A DNA stretch of 64,000 nucleotides from Zygnema cylindricum (GCA_037447655.1 JBBHKE010001957.1:1-64000); one strand, 5' to 3'. Counted from the first letter of the stretch, positions 9,999-21,222 are shown. Notes: a model not told the origin generated them from the sequence alone. Made by a program: numbers and translations.

Positions 9999-12900
9999 GT
10001 ATGTTTATTGACGGCAGCATTGTGAATTTAACTAAGGGGCCAATATTTTATTTTGACGGCATTGTTGGTTTAGCTCCTTAGCTTGTGATTTTTTTTTTTT
10101 ATAACAGATGTCCTAAGCAGTCATTTTGCCGTGTCAGCATTCTCTTCGGTATCTTTTTGCTATCGTTATCTTTTTGAACCCCACACTATTTGTGGGAGTT
10201 TCTATTCTTTGGTTTGCAAGTGCTGGAATCGTCTTTTTTTTAGCCTCATTTTTGAAGAATCTGTAATGCGATTTTCAAAGAATTGATTCATTATGTTACA
10301 TTCTGATACACTACGATACAATATGACTCTATATAATGCAATATGATAAACATTCTGCTAGAATTTTATAAAACATGAGAGCATTTTGTTTTCGATTCTA
10401 GACGCACTCGGCAAGGAATAGCTATTATGTTCTTTGGCATTTGCATTTCTGTATTTTGATGTTTCTCAATTCAACAGTTTCGAGACTTTTGTGATTTTCC
10501 CCTCTTTTTGGTTTCTTCCCTTTGGGTGGTTTCTTTCGTGCTGTGATTCTCCTCCTTTTGTGATTTTTCCTCTTATGTTTTTGCTCCTTTTGTGATTTCC
10601 CTCCTGTGATTTCCCCCCCTTTGTAATCACTTTCTTATTCTTCCCTTTTGTTTTGCAGTGTGGCTCTTGTACGGAATCTGGAACGTGCATTCCCCTCGGC
10701 TGGCAGCAACAGAAAGAATGTGAGACTGCCCCTTTGGTAGAGGCAGAGACACATTATGGACAGGGGGGTACAGAGGGAGAGGTAGCACACGGAGACCATT
10801 ATGACCGGCTTTTGGCTATGGCTGATGGCTCCCTTTCTATGCAATGTGCTCACAAGGACACATCTGGCAATACTCATTTCCATGAACACGGTCGACTAGT
10901 GAAAGTTGGAGCTTCGATGGGTGTCCTTCGCCGTAGACGACCACAGAATGTTGATCTTTTCGATTATCAGAGCTCAAACACTGTAAAGTATGTCAGTTTG
11001 GCTACAGGCGATGAGACTGAGATTGTGGAGAAGAAGGCAAGTGGCTGTTGCAGTGGAGGAGGATGTTCGTCTCATCGTGTACATCTGCCAGAGGCCATGG
11101 TAGAAGAAAAAGTAGAGAAGAGGGAGCTGGACGCAGTGAGTGTGACTATTGCAGCCGGTCCGGGTTTGGGGTCAACGTCGAAGACTGTGATGGATGTTAT
11201 GGGAATCTGTTGTCCGAGTGAAGTTCCTCTTATTGAACGCATTTTGAAACCGATGCTGGGAGTGGTGGAGGTTTCTGTAAATGTGACAGCCAAAACGACG
11301 ACTGTTGTCCACGACCCATTGCTCACTAACGAATTGCAGCTTGGTAAGATTCTTGTGTTACAATGTCTATTTGTCTTTGTTGGCGTCTCATTCTGTTACC
11401 TGTGTTACATTGTCCAGTTGTTGTGCTGTTTTTGTTATTCTGTTGTATGCGGATCAATTTGCACCTAGTGATGTCAGTGTTTCCTGCGATGGTCTGTGGA
11501 CAATAATGAAGCAGTCTTGTTTCGTGGACCACGAATTATTGAGTGGACCACGTATTGTCTGCATCACTCCTGGAATCCTGTTGGGTTAGCAGTGTATATT
11601 GACATCAAAGTCTACAGCACCATTTTACTAATATTGTGAAAATTTATGATGCATGTTTCTGAAGACTTATTTTCTAATGTGTCCATTGTGTTGCAGTGAA
11701 AGCGCTAAATGAGGCGGGCTTGGATGCATCTCTTCATCTTAGGGGTCAGGTTAAGGCACCAAATCGCTTGCCTAGCTGGTGGACACTTCTCAGTACAGGG
11801 CTGTTACTGATTGCTCTTTTTGGCTATCTGTACGAGCCTTTAAAATATGTGGCCCTTGGCTCAGTGGCTGTGGGGGCACCTCCTATTCTCTTCAAAGCTG
11901 TGGCAGCTCTCCGCCGTTTTGTTATTGACATTAATACACTCATGATGCTGGCAGGTAAGGACGAGATTTTAAAACATACCTATCACTGTCACTCATGCAG
12001 TGGAACAGTTATTTTTTTTTGCCAAAATTCACTGATATAGTCCTGTGATTAAACCTCAATAGTCTTGTGATACAGTTACTGATGCAGTTCTGTGATGCAG
12101 TCACTAATACATTCCTGTGTTTAAAAACAGCCCTGTCTGTGTCACTTGTTTAGTGCAACAGTTTTTTTTTTTCTTTTTGGCGAGATACACTGATACAGTC
12201 CTGTGATTAAATGATGCTGGGTTCGGAGCAGTGATTGGCGCTATTGTGATTGGAGACTATGTTGAAGGTGCGTCTGTGGTGGTCCTCTTCTCTCTCGCTG
12301 GATGGCTTGAAGCACGTTCAACTGATAAGGTATAATATGCAGAACACCAAAAACCTTAAACCCTAAACCCTTCAAAAACTCTAGTTTGGGTGCGGGTTTG
12401 TTTTTTGCCATAATCATAAATCAGTGTTAACAATTTCTTTTTCAAGTGGTATATAATGATGCATGTTGTGATTATCATTACAATGTTGAATTGTCACTTA
12501 GTTTAGCGTTGTCAATATTAAAACTTCTTTGACAATAACAGCACCAACTCTGAAAGCGATAAGGTGTAGTTTTTTAATTCTCTTTTGTTTTGCAGGTTTA
12601 GAGTCTTGCATAGGACTTAATCGTTGTCTGTATCATTGATCATCTCTGACGCCATTCATGGCCTCTCTCTTCCCTTGCAGGCTCGTCGAGCACTGGAGGC
12701 TGTTTTATCTCTCTCCCCGGAGACTGCAGTTATGGCAGACAGTGGGAATGTGGTCAAAGTGGAGGAGGTGACTGTAGGTACATTCTTGGCGGTTCGTCCA
12801 GGTGAAGCTATTCCGATAGACGGTGAAGTGGAAAGTGGGGAGAGTGCAGTGGACGAAAGCAGTTTGACAGGGGAGTCTATCCCAGTAAAGAAGGAAGCTG

Positions 12901-15900
12901 GATCGCAAGTTTGGGCCGGAACAGTCAATACCTTAGGTGAGAATGATTCTGAGGTTTGACTTAATTTGCCTGACTTTTAATTCTTCAAGTACGATTGATG
13001 TTTGCTTTACGATTTTTTCCTGAAAAAGATGCTGATAGTGATGAAGATGTGGTTTATTTCTTCGCCTGCCCTGATATTTTGGGTTATCTTATTTTGTAGG
13101 GTTCCTGAAAGTACGGACAACAGCTCTGGCAGCAGATTCTGCTGTGGCAAGAATGGTTCGGCTTGTTGAAGATGCTCAGGGACAACGATCAAATAGTGAG
13201 CTTATTGTGGAACGATTCGCTAAATACTATACTCCAATTGTCATTTGTGCTGTAGTTGCCCTCATTGTGATCCCTTATGCCATTGGACTGGATAACGCTA
13301 AAGACTTTGCCTATCAGGCATTGGTTCTTTTAGTGGCTGCATGTCCCTGTGCCCTTGTTATTTCGACACCTGTCACTGCAGTCTGTGGTATGACACAGGC
13401 GGCGAGGAATGGAGTTCTCATTAAAGGTGGAAAACATTTGGAGAGTCTTGCAAAACTAAGGGCAATTGCATTCGATAAGACAGGGACGTTAACGGAGGGT
13501 ATGTTCCGTGTGGCACATGTCCTTCCTCTGGATGATTCTGCGAATATCAAGGGCATTCTTTACTGGTGAGAAATGTAAATGGAAGGGAACCCTTTTGCAA
13601 CTATAGTTGCAAATGATTAACACGGACTTCGGGCTTGAGAACAGGTTCCTTATTTATTTATACGCAAGAGGCATTTTTTTGTTTTGGTGAACTGGAAAGG
13701 GCTGTCTAGGCCATTGGGAAAGATTGTTGTATACATATGCTTGGGGAATTGTTGTTGTGGACCTGTATTGAGTTTGGGCTTTCTCTCTACCCCTAGAAGT
13801 TTTTTCTCTTGCCTGTTTGCTGATGTGGAGACTGAAAGTGGTTATTCTTTTACTGAACAGGATTGCATGTGTGGAGGCACAATCGAGCCATCCAATGGCG
13901 TCTGCTCTTGTGAAATATGCAAGATTGAAAGGAGTGGAGTTTACGGCTGGAAATGTGGAGGGCTATGAGACGCTCCCTGGAGAGGGAGTGACTGCTTTGG
14001 TCGACGGCAGAAGAGTTCACATTGGAAACAACCGTATGGCAAGGCGCCTAGGCTGGACTGCAGGTGAGAAAAAGTAGTTCTAAACTGGTTCATACAGGAA
14101 TCTCTTTTCGCAGTCTGGATCATAATGTTTTTTGTGAGCTGCATGTTGTGTGACCTATTCTAAATTATAAAATTGTTCTTGGCTGCTTTTTGACATTGAA
14201 TTATCAACCAGTCTGTATTTGTGAAGACATGAGTGTTACTGATAGGAATTGTAGGAATGGGCGTTAATGGTTGAAATAAATTGTTAATGTCGCTTTTTTT
14301 TTCTTTTTTGCAGCGGCAGATTCAGCTATTTTGGAGCAGTGGGCAACTGAAGGCGGTACTGTGGGTTTCGTGGGACTTGACTTTGCCCCACTGGCGCTTT
14401 ACAGTGTGGCAGATCAACCAAGGAAAGATGCCAAAGCAGCAGTACAAAAATTGCACAAATTGGGATTGGCTGTATGTATGTTGACTGGAGATAACACCGG
14501 GGCTGCAAATGCTATACAGAAACAAATTGGCGATCTCGAGATTTATGCAGAACTTCTTCCCGAGGATAAAGTGGGAGTGATTACGTCCCTTAAAGGCCGA
14601 TATAAGGTGGTTGGTATGGTGGGGGATGGTATTAATGACGCTCCAGCATTGGCAGCCGCGGATGTGGGGTTGGCAATGGGGGTCGCCGGTACAGCTGTGG
14701 CTATGGAGACAGCAGATGTGGCCCTTATGACAAATGATTTGGTTCTAGTAGCCTCTACTATTAAGCTTGGAAAAGACTGTCGGTGGGTGATTCTTCAAAA
14801 TGTTGCTTTGGCTGTGGTTACTAAGGCAATTGTTATCGGCTTTGCTGCGGCAGGGCGGGCATCTCTATGGGCCGCGGTGGTGGTCGATGTGGGCAGTAGT
14901 TTGTTGGTGGTTTTTAACTCGTTGAGGATATTGAAGCGTAAAAAGGGGGCTGTGGTGAGACATGGTTGTGTGTCAAATGAACTGAATGCAGGGGATAGCT
15001 GTTGCTCGAAGGAGTCTTCCTGCTGTGCTGATGAAAACGATAGTTGTTGTGACAAAAAGGACGAAAAGGTGGACAGTTGCTGTGCTAAAAGTGAGAGTTC
15101 CTGTGGCTCCAAGAGGGTTGACAGCTGTTGCTCCAAGGAGGAAGTTCCTTTAATTGTTAAGAAGGAAAGTTGCTGTGGTCCCAAAGGCTGTTCTTCGAAC
15201 AAAACTTCTGTTCCTAAAACTGTGACCTCAAGTTGCTGCAACAAGGAAGGAGATTCCTGTGGCCCAAAGAAGGTTGACAGCTGTTGTGCTGAGAAGGAGA
15301 TCCCAATTATTGCTATGAAGGAGAAATGCTGTGGTCCTAAATCTGAAACCGGTTGCTCTTCCAAGAAAATTCATATTTCTCTCAAGACTGTGGATAGTTG
15401 CTGTTCGAAAAAGGAAGGAGCACCGAAAGTTGACAGCTGCTGTGCCAAGATTGAAGTTCCTGCGGTTGCGGAGAAAGGTGGTTGTGGGGATAAGCACGAC
15501 CATGGCCACAATCATGACCATAAACATGAGCACAAGCATGGAGATAAGCATGCTCATAAGCATGAGGGCAAACATGAGCACAAGCACGGTGATAACCATG
15601 TTCATAAGCTGAAGGCGATTTTTGGCAAGAAAACAGATGATTGTTGTTCCGAAAAAGAGCCTTCTTGTGGAGCTCCGAAAGCTGACAGCTGCTGTGCCAC
15701 GAAGGAAGTTCCCGCTGTTACGAAGAAAGGTGGTTGTGGGGATAAGCATGACCATGGCCACAATCATGAACATAAGCATGAGCACAAGCATGAGGGCAAA
15801 CATGAGCACAAGCATGAGGGCAAACATGAGCACAAGCATGGTGAGAATCACGATGACAATCATGGCCATTCTCTCATTCACGACCATAAGCATGGGGATG

Positions 15901-16358
15901 ATCACCATGAGCATGACCATGAGCACGATCACAAGCACGGGGATGAGCATGAGCGTAAACTTGATGTGAAACATGAGCACAAGCATGATAGTAAGCCCAA
16001 GACTAAGCATGTGCACAAGCATGATAAGAAGCGCGATCACGATCATGACCATGACCATGACCATAAGCACGGGGATGAGGATCATGACCACGACCATGAC
16101 CACGATCACGACCATGACCATGACCATAAGCATGATCACAGGACCCATGATCACAAGTATGAAGATAAGCATGATCACATTCTCAAGACTAATCATGAGC
16201 ACAAGCGCGAGGGTGGCCATGGACCCAAGCATGAGCACGATCATGATATGGTTAAGTTGGACTTGGGAGATATTGATTCGGAATTGGATATGGCCACTCG
16301 TACCTCTTTTGTCCCTGCAGATAGGTCAGTGAGCCTCCATTTGGAGAATGTTGATTGA
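9666..16358 (+). CDS. HMA: P1B-type heavy-metal (Zn/Cd) ATPase, HMA2/HMA4-like, eight exons
   Basis: Exons: 9666-9998, 10659-11343, 11697-11954, 12232-12329, 12681-12936, 13100-13565, 13861-14063, 14314-16358. All introns are GT-AG, phases agree, and the join gives 1447 residues. The start has a strong context (GCCATGG). After a 285-residue extension come a metal-binding domain with GICCPSE (about 286-340), the TGE actuator loop (521-523), CPC in membrane segment 6 (625-627), DKTGT with the phosphorylated Asp669, the HP pair (709-710), GDGIND (about 870-875) and DVGSS in segment 8 (Asp958). CPC plus this Asp and the GICC type of domain fit plant Zn2+/Cd2+ export pumps; Cu+ pumps have different motifs. 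The tail beyond residue 975 is rich in CC pairs and histidine. Transport direction and membrane are inferred from the family. No frame damage was seen. Confidence 0.93.
10659..11343 (+). CDS. HMA: ATPase exon 2 (extension and metal-binding domain)
   Basis: Opens with CGSCTESGTC, continues through a low-conservation stretch with FHEHG and GCCSGGGCSSH, and ends with the HMA domain (VMDVMGICCPSEVPLIERIL, HDPLL). The last base pairs with exon 3 to form Val, giving LQLVKALNEAGL as in plant HMA proteins. Confidence 0.9.
11985..12211 (+). repeat. Duplicated block inside intron 3
   Basis: A block of roughly 70 bp (GTCACT..., AACAGTT, T run, then CACTGATACAGTCCTGTGATTAAA-like end) occurs twice in intron 3, near 11988-12052 and 12141-12211. 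The ten bases ATGATGCTGG at the end of exon 3 also recur at 12211-12220 just before exon 4. This looks like a small segmental duplication around the splice junction. Confidence 0.6.
12355..12370 (+). other. Telo-box-like repeat in intron 4
   Basis: Two adjacent telomere-type units (CCTTAAACCCTAAACCC) include the plant telo-box AAACCCTAA at 12358-12366. Known telo-boxes sit mostly near transcription starts of plant genes; in an intron the function is unclear and chance is possible. Confidence 0.4.
15481..16255 (+). other. HMA: His-rich tail coding region of the ATPase
   Basis: Encodes residues of about 1157-1414, dominated by alternating H with D, K, E or G (for example HDHDHDHD, KHEHKH), around 70 histidines. 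It follows a stretch with 13 CC pairs in repeated DSCC and SCCGPK-like modules (about 985-1200). In Arabidopsis HMA2/HMA4 the Cys/His tail binds Zn and modulates transport. The repetitive codons suggest growth by slippage or unequal exchange. The long antisense open frame here is a by-product. Confidence 0.85.
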
Positions 16359-17455
16359 TGTATATAAGTTATAATTTTCTTCTTCCTCTCATATGTTATG
16401 TAGTTTACAGTCTTCGGCTCTTGTGTGGACATAGCTATAATTTCTTCTAAGTTTCTTGTAAGTTTTTCATCAGAGGTTGATTTGGACTCTCGAGGTCACA
16501 AGTGAGGTCTTGCTGTAAGAAAAGCACTTTTGTAGGGCAAAGTTGGACTAGTGGGTTTGTGCTAATTCTAGTGTGGGGTACTAGTGTTGTTTTAGAACAG
16601 TTAATTTCCTAAATATTTTATAAAATTTTTTGTTGCGATTCTGTTGTGGTTGTAATTTGGCCTTGGTTTTGGATAATGGAAGGAATCTTTTCTATTCATC
16701 ATATCTTTGATTATTGATAGTTTGGATTTTGTCTTTCCAATTATGGCAAACACAAGGTTAAGGATCAGTGGTGCCTCACTTCAAAATCTTTGGAAGGATG
16801 TATAACGTCCAAAAAGTTGTTACTAAAGGTTAAACTAAAAGTAGTCTTTAAACAGGATTCGCAGATTAAAGTAGGAAAATGATATCTGCTTACAAAACTT
16901 AACTGGAAATTTAGGAAACAACTATGTGAGGGTTACGGGACTTCCTCCTCTTCAGGACTTTTAGCTATGTCAGAGGCTGGTTTGATAATCGTTGTGTGTG
17001 TTTGGTTTTTTTTTTATTGTTTATTTGCAAGATGTTCTTTTCTGTGCGTCTTCTGTTAGTTCGTTTGTCGTTTTTGTCAGTTTCTTCCAGTGTTTTTTTG
17101 TTGAATTTTGTTTCAAAAAATGTGTGAGAGATTTTCCGGCTTCTTTTTTCTTCCCATCGCACAGTTCTAATAAACTATTAAATATAGTACTAATAAATAT
17201 ACTACCGACTTCATTAGAAATCGTGATGGGAAACCATCCGAGTCCATAGGATCAAAAAGAGGCAGCAATACTGAAACTGAAAAACTACGTGGAGGGAAAC
17301 ACACAAAAAGGTTAAAAAATTCAAAAGCAACAAATACACAGATAAAAGGACAGGCAAAGCAAAGACACCGCGCGAAGCAAAAAAACACCTAAAAAAAAGA
17401 CTTGTCAGAGTGAGAAAACGAAAATCTCCCAACTAAACCCTTGCAGAACTGAAAA
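16359..17455. other. ATPase 3' flank, no gene seen
   Basis: Contains the presumed 3' untranslated region and then T-rich sequence. No clear poly(A) signal could be chosen among several AT-rich candidates. No LTR is recognised at 17455, so the gypsy fragment to the right has lost its 3' end. Confidence 0.4.
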
Positions 17456-19199
17456 TCATGTGAACTGTTCTATGCTATCCTGTTGGTATCTGTATGCAAC
17501 TTTAAATGGTGAGAATCCTGTACTAGCATGTTTACAGGAATTGTATGCAAATTCCATTAATGGCAATTTAGATTCCCATGTGTTTTGAACTCCACTGCAA
17601 ACAGTCCTAAGCATCTCCTCTAGTGTATGGTTCATCCTTTCTGTCTGTCCATCTGTCTGAGGATGATAAGCGGTACTCATTTTCAATTCAGAGCCTAAAT
17701 TTTGCTGTAATATTTTCCAAAAGGTAGACGTAAATTTAGAATCTCTATCACTGACTATAGATAGAGGGACTCCATGATGTTTGACCACGTTGTCAAAATA
17801 TAATTTTGCAATATCTAAAACTGAATGAGTGGTTTTGCAAGGGATAAAGATTGCCATTTTACTGAACTTATCGACTACGACCATGATATTGTCATTTCTT
17901 TTAGAGGTAGCAGGCAACCTGACAATAAAATCCATACTGACAGATTCCCACGGTCTTTCGGGGATATCCAAAGGTTTTAAAAGACCTTTAGGTTTTTGGG
18001 TATTGGGTTTACTTTGTTGGCAAGGGACACAACTTTCCACGAGTTTTGACACCTACTTTGCCATCCCAGGCCAAAACAATCTACTTTGCAATCGACTAAG
18101 AGTTTTATCCCGACCTACATATCCTAAATTCTCATGAGCTTCCCGTAAAATTTGTTTTCTTCAGTCTCCCACTTCAGGAATGCATAATCTATCCCCAATT
18201 TGCAAATACAGTACACCATCCTGTAGTCTAAAGTTTTTGACATGCCTCTCATTCAATGGGTCAGAATTCCCTCCCAAAATATTATGGTAAATCACAACAA
18301 TATAAGGATCTTTATCATAACCATTTCTAACTGTATCTAAAAACAATTCATCTTGAACCATAAAACATATTTCAAAACATCTACTTAAAAGATTTGCGAC
18401 TACATTTGTCTTCCCAGGAATATGTTTGACATTAAATTTGAAATATGCTAATTTCTGCATCCACCTAACCTGTCTTCCAGTCATAATCTGCGCATCACTT
18501 AATCTTTGTAAATAAGAGAGTGTTTTATTATCACAGTAAACTGTAAATTCTTTATAATGCAAATAACAACGCCATTTCACCAATGCATGTACAATTGCAA
18601 GTAATTCCTTTTCTTGTGTTGTATAGTCGTTTTCAGCATCATTGAATTTTCTGGACTCAAAAGCAATAGGATAAAAGTGTTTGCCGACTTTTTGACTTAT
18701 GACTGCACCTATACCTTTATCAAATGCATCTGTAGTGATCAGAACTTCAAATTCCCCTGCAGGGTCAGGATACACGAGTGTAGGCGCAAAGGTCAACTTC
18801 CCTTTTAATTCCTCGAATGCTCCCTCTTGATCAACTCCCCACACAAACGTCTCATTCCCCCGAAGTAAATCCGTCAAAGGTGCGGCGATCATACTGAAAT
18901 TCCTGATAAATTTCCGATAATAAGTGGCCAATCCCAAAAACGATCTAACTTCTGTGACATTAGTAGGTTGTTTCCAATTTTGGATTGCTAAAATTTTGGA
19001 TGGCTTTGTTTTAACACCTTCCCCACTAACTATATGTCCCAAAAATAATTGTTCACTTTTAAGAAAACTAGATTTTGACAATTTTCCATATAATTTTCTT
19101 TCTCTTTACCTTTCCAACACTTTTTTTAAATGAATTATATGTTGTTTTTTAGATTTATGTAAACTAAAATATCATCTATAAACACTTAGACAAACTCAT
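17456..19199 (-). pseudogene. Ty3/gypsy pol fragment: RT end, RNase H, integrase
   Basis: Reads right to left. Just below 19200 the reverse transcriptase active site appears as VFIDDILVY, with stops around it. It continues as RSFLGLATYYRKFI (RT thumb), TTDAF...GAV (RNase H), a decayed integrase zinc finger (ESCVPCQQSKPNTQ) and the integrase core with MDFI, SDRDSKF and QTERMN, the catalytic D, D and E. The order RT, RNase H, integrase is gypsy-type, unlike the surrounding Copia elements. The RT N-terminus, gag, protease and LTRs of this element are missing. A break near 18052-18160 splits the frame. Confidence 0.9.
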
Positions 19200-20330
19200 C
19201 TATGTAATAAGCTCTAAAATATCTTCATCCTCTTTCTCCTCTTCCCCTTCTTCCTCCTCATCCACATTCCAACTTCTAAGTTTTTCCAAACAAGGGCATT
19301 CCTCCATATAATGACCCGGTTCCCTACAAAAGAAGCAAACCCCCTTTTTCAAAGCTCCCGTGTCTTTTCCACTCCCTCTTTTTCCACCAAAGTTCCGATA
19401 AGGTTTACCTTTGTCTTTCTTCCACTCATCACGCTTCCGCTCGTCACCACCATTCCTCTTATCACGCTTCCGCCAATCACCGCCATATCTCTCATCACGC
19501 TTCCGCCAATCACCACCAGCTGTGAATGCATTCACCCTGTCACTTCCCCTACGAAGCTCCAAAGTGCTTTCCCTCACAAGAATTATCCCCATGGTAAAGC
19601 TCCAAGTCCATGAGGAACCATCAAGTGCCTGCATACGACAAATGATGTTTTCGTACTCATCTGGGAGTTTCATAAGTAGTGTATTAATCTTACTCTCTTC
19701 AGATTCTACATATCCCGCACTAGCTAGCTCAACATATAATGCAGCAATATCATTGCAAAACTCTATCATGCTACCGCCTTTATAAACATATGCCTTTATT
19801 TCCTGTTTTACTAATTGCTGCCTTTGAATAGTCTCACTCTTATAAATCTGACTCAGTGCGTCCCGTATCTCTGAACACTTAGTTAGACTTAAAAGAGTGA
19901 TAGCTATCGACTTAGACACATATCTAAGTATGAGATGTTTTGCTATAGTGTTTTTGTATTCACATATTTTTTTGTCATTTTCTTCAGTTTTAATCCCTAC
20001 ATGTGGTACCATAGCTGAGAGCCTAGCTCCCCTCACCATAGGTGTCCCTTTTTCCTTCTCCCCTATTTCCCCATCCACGGAAAGGTTTTTCCCTTCACCT
20101 TCCGTTGCATCTGAACTCCGGATGATATTCTGGGCAGCCTCAGATGATTCTCCAGTGTAAGCTCCTCCAAAGCCAGGTGGCGGACATCTCACTTGTCCCG
20201 CAACAATTCCCCATAAGTGCTTCTCGAAAAGCAATCCTTCCATTGTAAACGCCCAATAAGTGAAGCCTGTTCCATCAAACATAGGCACCCTAGATGGTGG
20301 GCCCATAACCTGAAACTCTGAGACCTCCAT
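19200..20330 (-). CDS. Copia gag, intact reading frame of 376 residues
   Basis: The start codon is 20 bp inside the LTR. The protein opens MEVSEFQVMGPPSRVP, contains the UBN2-like gag core, a basic tandem repeat (GGDWRKRDERY, GGDWRKRDKRN, GGDERKRDEWK) and a CCHC knuckle (CFFCREPGHYMEEC), and ends after an acidic tail at ILELIT. It is the only gag in the window without a stop or frameshift. Downstream there is no Copia protease or integrase: the frame runs straight into gypsy reverse transcriptase. It could be expressed from the adjacent LTR, but that is inference. Confidence 0.8.
   Translation of the reverse strand: MEVSEFQVMGPPSRVPMFDGTGFTYWAFTMEGLLFEKHLWGIVAGQVRCPPPGFGGAYTGESSEAAQNIIRSSDATEGEGKNLSVDGEIGEKEKGTPMVRGARLSAMVPHVGIKTEENDKKICEYKNTIAKHLILRYVSKSIAITLLSLTKCSEIRDALSQIYKSETIQRQQLVKQEIKAYVYKGGSMIEFCNDIAALYVELASAGYVESEESKINTLLMKLPDEYENIICRMQALDGSSWTWSFTMGIILVRESTLELRRGSDRVNAFTAGGDWRKRDERYGGDWRKRDKRNGGDERKRDEWKKDKGKPYRNFGGKRGSGKDTGALKKGVCFFCREPGHYMEECPCLEKLRSWNVDEEEEGEEEKEDEDILELIT
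20296..20310 (-). promoter_or_regulatory. Primer binding site, perfect half-tRNA type
   Basis: Reads GGTTATGGGCCCACC on the minus strand, immediately after the LTR. It is the exact complement of the initiator tRNA-Met anticodon arm segment and also encodes VMGP of gag. Confidence 0.8.
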
Positions 20331-21222
20331 TGGCCCTCAGAGTGGGCAGATCCAAAGAAGCTAATCTAGATAGTGCCGACTCCAAACTTGATATAAACCC
20401 AGATGACCAACCCCTTGACAGTCAGAACCCCAATATAGATTCACCCCTGTGAATAATACTTTCTGTGTGCTCAGTTCCACCACAGAATGCAAAGTTAGAA
20501 TATGAGATTTGGACACATTCACCCATTTTGACTTTCCCTTAGAAATGCAGCCACCGTGGCAGACAAAGCCTCTGAACGACTACACCCCTGTGTAGCCTGG
20601 ACTCCCCTGAGTCTGCAGCAAAAAGAATCACTGAAAATGGTCAATTAAATTAATAGTTATGGCTGGCCAAAGTTTGCAATTTATACAAGGTGCTCTCTGG
20701 GAGAGGCAGTTACTTACCCAAAATTTTCTAATTCCTATTCCCTCCCTAAAACTCTATCTACTGAAGTACGGCACCAATCAAATTAGTGTGTCGTACAGAA
20801 AAGTACAGGTGCCGGTGTACTTTCTGTACGGCCATTGTACAACATGGCCAAAATGTCGACACGTGTCATAGCCGGATTTGTTACCGCAATCTCCGGAGTC
20901 GCCACATTCCAACATTGTCGCGCCACGTGTCACATGACGTGGTGATGACTGAAAAACGCCAAAAGTACATAATCCGTGATCACGGCGCCTATCGTGGCTG
21001 TCCAATCAAACCGGATACAATTGTAGCCGTTGAAAATAAATGTACGATATTTGTTTCGCGTTCGAAACAAATGCGCGATATCGGTTTCATAAAATACATT
21101 AAATCGTACTCCGTACTATACAAAACTGTATCTATGCATTACGTATCTATTCCCGTTAGACGAACTAGTCTACGTGTAAAAATATAAATATCTGTCAAAC
21201 CTATTGTACTCTAGCACTGTAT
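20311..21222 (-). repeat. 5' LTR, beta subfamily, ends at assembly gap
   Basis: Starts TGAAACTCTGAGACC on the plus strand. In element orientation it has a TATA box (TATAAAT, near 20686-20692), a CCAAT box near 20772 and six GTAC motifs between 20766 and 20840, then ATGTCGACAC at 20853-20862 and ACGT-core motifs. The remaining U3 part is lost in the gap at 21223. Confidence 0.85.

Noticed and set aside
13684-13968. Alternative ATPase exon extending left from 13861
   Set aside because: The frame before 13861 does not continue the ATPase; the AG at 13859-13860 joins exactly in phase to exon 6 and restores the conserved LLYW...SSHPMA region.
15228-16244. 338-codon minus-strand open frame rich in M, V, I and L, resembling a membrane protein
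   Set aside because: It is the complement of the His/Asp-rich ATPase tail; the codons CAT and GAC read backwards give ATG and GTC. No independent evidence.
721-20310. ATPase gene carried as cargo between two identical LTRs (1-720 and 20311-21222)
   Set aside because: Each LTR abuts its own gag or an unrelated gag, no target duplication can be shown, and the identity may be an assembly effect next to the gap.
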